NCBI GenBank assembly: GCA_023415335.1
Contig: JAEZLD010000048.1
Location: 1-64,000 of the forward strand
DNA length: 64,000 bases
Reading direction: 5' to 3'
DNA from: Bacillota bacterium
GTDB taxonomy: Bacteria; Bacillota; Clostridia; Clostridiales; Caloramatoraceae
The notes under the pieces were generated by a model. That model was given only the letters and a program-made list of their open reading frames with translations, was not told where the DNA came from and did no database searches. Positions 61,999-64,000 of the stretch are shown here, in pieces (the first letter of the stretch is position 1; the number at the start of each line of letters is the position of its first letter). The position numbers and the translations under genes were made by a program.

Positions 61999-64000
61999 TT
62001 ATATACCGTTATGCAAACCTTCTATTTTCTCAAATATAAATTTTAACTGTCCTATTACATCCCCACTACTGAACTTGGAGGACGGTCTTATCCTTATCTG
62101 AGGCTGAGCAGGGTTGGTATAGCTCATAATATTATAACCAAGCTGACTGTTCATATGCTTAATAACCTCAAAATCAAAGTACCTAGCATTGCCCAGTGTA
62201 AGCATTACATCCTTTCCAGACTGCTTTATGGAGGTTACCCCCATCCTGTTAGCCAATGCCTTTATATAAGAGATGTTTATAAGGTTCTCCAATGGCCTTG
62301 GCATATCACCAAACCTGTCAGTAGCCTCCTCCTCTATATCCATCTTTTCATCCATTGAGGATATGGAGGCAATTCTCTTATATAGCTCTATCTTCATGGT
62401 TTCATTTTCTATATAGCTCTCAGGTATATAGGCATTTACCTGAAGGTCTATGGAGGTTTCTACAAGCTGATCCTTTGTGTCTCCCTTTATTTCCTTTACA
62501 GCCTCCTCCAGCAGCCTGCAGTACATGTCATAGCCTACTGCAGCCATATGGCCATGCTGCTGTGTTCCCAAGAGGTTTCCAGCTCCTCTTATCTCCAGGT
62601 CCCTCATGGCAATCTTAAACCCGGAGCCAAACTCGGTAAAGTCCTTAATTGCCTTGAGCCTTTTTTCTGCCGTTTCAGAAAGAATTTTATCCTTTCTGTA
62701 GGTAAAATAGGCGTAAGCTAACCTGCTGGAGCGGCCAACCCTTCCTCTTAGCTGGTAGAGCTGGGATAAGCCCATCCTGTCAGCATCATATACAATAAGT
62801 GTATTTACGTTAGGAATGTCTATTCCAGTTTCAATTATGGTTGTACATAAAAGCACATCCCCTTCACCAGATATAAAATCCAGTATGGTAGCTTCCAGCT
62901 TTCTCTCGTCCATCTGCCCATGGGCCACAACTATCCTTGCATCAGGCACCAGCCTTGAGAGTGCTGTCTGCATCTCAAGTATGGTCTCCACCCTGTTGTA
63001 TACAAAAAACACCTGTCCACCTCTGGACATCTCCCTGGTTATAGAATCCCTTATCATGCCTTCATTATATTCCATAACATAGGTCTGTACAGGATATCTC
63101 TCCTCAGGAGGAGTTTCTATAAGGCTCATGTCCCTTACCCCTGTAAGGGACATATGAAGGGTTCTTGGAATAGGGGTAGCAGTTAAGGTAAGCACATCTA
63201 TGTTCTTTTTAATATCTTTTATTTTTTCCTTATGGGTAACACCAAATCTCTGCTCCTCATCTATAATAAGCAGCCCTAGATTCTTATATCTTATATCCTT
63301 CTGTAGCAGCCTATGGGTTCCTATTATAATATCCACATTGCCTGCAGCCACATCCAGCATGGTCTTCTTCTGGTCTTGAGGCTTCCTGAATCTGCTTATC
63401 ATATCCACCCTTACGGCAAACTCTGAGAATCTCTGCTTGAAGTTGTTATAGTGCTGTTCAGCCAGTATGGTGGTAGGCACAAGTATGGCTACCTGCTTGC
63501 CATCCATTACCGCCTTAAAGGCTGCTCTCATAGCTACCTCAGTTTTTCCATAGCCTACATCTCCACACAGCAGCCTATCCATGGGTTTTTCGCTTTCCAT
63601 GTCCTTTTTTATATCCTGTATTGAGGACAGCTGATCAGGAGTTTCATCATACGGGAACTCCTCCTCAAATTGCTTCTGCCAGGAGGTATCCTTTGAAAAG
63701 GCATGCCCCTTAAGAGTGCTTCGTTCTGCATATAAAGCCACCAGGTCCTGAGCCATCTCCCTTAAAGAGTCCTTTACCTTTTTCTTGACCTTGACCCAGT
63801 CATTGCCTCCCAGCTTATACAGCTTTGGAGGATTCTCCCCTCCTCCTATATACTTCTGTACCATATCCAGCTGTTCTACAGGAACGTACAGGTTGTCTGC
63901 TCCCTGGTACTGGAGCATAAGGTAATCCTTCTTGATTCCCTCAATCACAAGCTCCTTAATGCCCTTGAACATTCCTATTCCATGGTTTACGTGTACCACA
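61999..64000 (-). CDS. mfd: Transcription-repair coupling factor Mfd, C-terminal two-thirds (cut by window end)
   Basis: The gene runs off the right edge of the window; about 667 codons of a normal 1,150-1,180 remain. Visible are the RNA-polymerase-interacting domain (YLMLQYQGADNLYVPVEQLD), the helicase motifs (GDVGYGKTEVAMRAAFKA near residue 145 of the fragment, LLIIDEEQRFGV, LTATPIPRTL, VGRSSRLAYAYF) and the C-terminal TRCF domain. Mfd displaces stalled RNA polymerase and recruits UvrA. Confidence 0.97.
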   Translation of the reverse strand, partial: VVHVNHGIGMFKGIKELVIEGIKKDYLMLQYQGADNLYVPVEQLDMVQKYIGGGENPPKLYKLGGNDWVKVKKKVKDSLREMAQDLVALYAERSTLKGHAFSKDTSWQKQFEEEFPYDETPDQLSSIQDIKKDMESEKPMDRLLCGDVGYGKTEVAMRAAFKAVMDGKQVAILVPTTILAEQHYNNFKQRFSEFAVRVDMISRFRKPQDQKKTMLDVAAGNVDIIIGTHRLLQKDIRYKNLGLLIIDEEQRFGVTHKEKIKDIKKNIDVLTLTATPIPRTLHMSLTGVRDMSLIETPPEERYPVQTYVMEYNEGMIRDSITREMSRGGQVFFVYNRVETILEMQTALSRLVPDARIVVAHGQMDERKLEATILDFISGEGDVLLCTTIIETGIDIPNVNTLIVYDADRMGLSQLYQLRGRVGRSSRLAYAYFTYRKDKILSETAEKRLKAIKDFTEFGSGFKIAMRDLEIRGAGNLLGTQQHGHMAAVGYDMYCRLLEEAVKEIKGDTKDQLVETSIDLQVNAYIPESYIENETMKIELYKRIASISSMDEKMDIEEEATDRFGDMPRPLENLINISYIKALANRMGVTSIKQSGKDVMLTLGNARYFDFEVIKHMNSQLGYNIMSYTNPAQPQIRIRPSSKFSSGDVIGQLKFIFEKIEGLHNGI

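Overview
The window looks like part of the chromosome of an anaerobic, spore-forming Clostridia species (Bacillota, Clostridiaceae/Lachnospiraceae-like). The right-hand half carries the gene neighbourhood mfd - prsA-like foldase - spoVT - spoVB - mazG - hup - S4 protein - yabP - yabQ - divIC - S1 protein - spoIIE - tilS - hpt - ftsH, followed by birA, coaX, dusB, greA and lysS. This order is characteristic of Clostridia, and the sporulation genes imply an endospore former. Almost every gene is on the minus strand, so the biological order runs from high to low coordinates.

Core region (34834-64000): transcription-repair coupling factor Mfd (cut by the window end) and a PrsA-type lipoprotein foldase; the arginine deiminase operon arcA-argF-arcC; SpoVT and SpoVB; MazG; HU and the yabP/yabQ/divIC block; three tRNA genes (Leu-TAA, fMet-CAT, Met-CAT); spoIIE; the tilS-hpt-ftsH cluster; small metabolic and RNA-modification genes; and greA-lysS behind a consensus sigma-A promoter. 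Two oddities sit here. A four-helix-bundle (S23/23S rRNA intervening-sequence type) protein gene lies beside a tandemly duplicated 218-bp hairpin element abutting the tRNA terminator. The ribosome binding site of spoIIE lies inside a hairpin.

Accessory region (1-34833), left to right: a frameshifted tyrosine recombinase; a tandem WYL-regulator pair followed by a structured RNA containing a near-complete tRNA mimic (my best candidate for a bacterial Y RNA) in the leader of a slipin gene; a SAM-I riboswitch heading a decayed operon of tiny Cys-rich genes and deletion-joined flavodoxin and MATE relics; a large unidentified membrane protein; relics of an ABC permease; and a block bounded by two identical hairpins. 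That block encodes an AfuA/HptA-like ABC importer, a YesMN/HptRS-like two-component system and DeoB/DeoC, and I read it as a sugar-phosphate or pentose-phosphate uptake and catabolism module rather than an iron system.

The most exciting item is the nine-gene minus-strand operon 34277-19829: XRE regulator - 2052-aa zinc-ribbon/DUF4011/SF1 helicase/Vsr-like nuclease - Ser/Thr kinase - coiled-coil protein - double-zinc-ribbon FHA protein - small radical SAM enzyme - ClpB-like AAA+ ATPase - PP2C phosphatase - DUF4236 membrane protein. Start/stop overlaps and short gaps tie the genes together. It has the logic of a phosphorylation-switched anti-invader or nucleic-acid stress system, and I cannot match it to a named defence system. 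All assignments come from reading the sequence; no database search was run.
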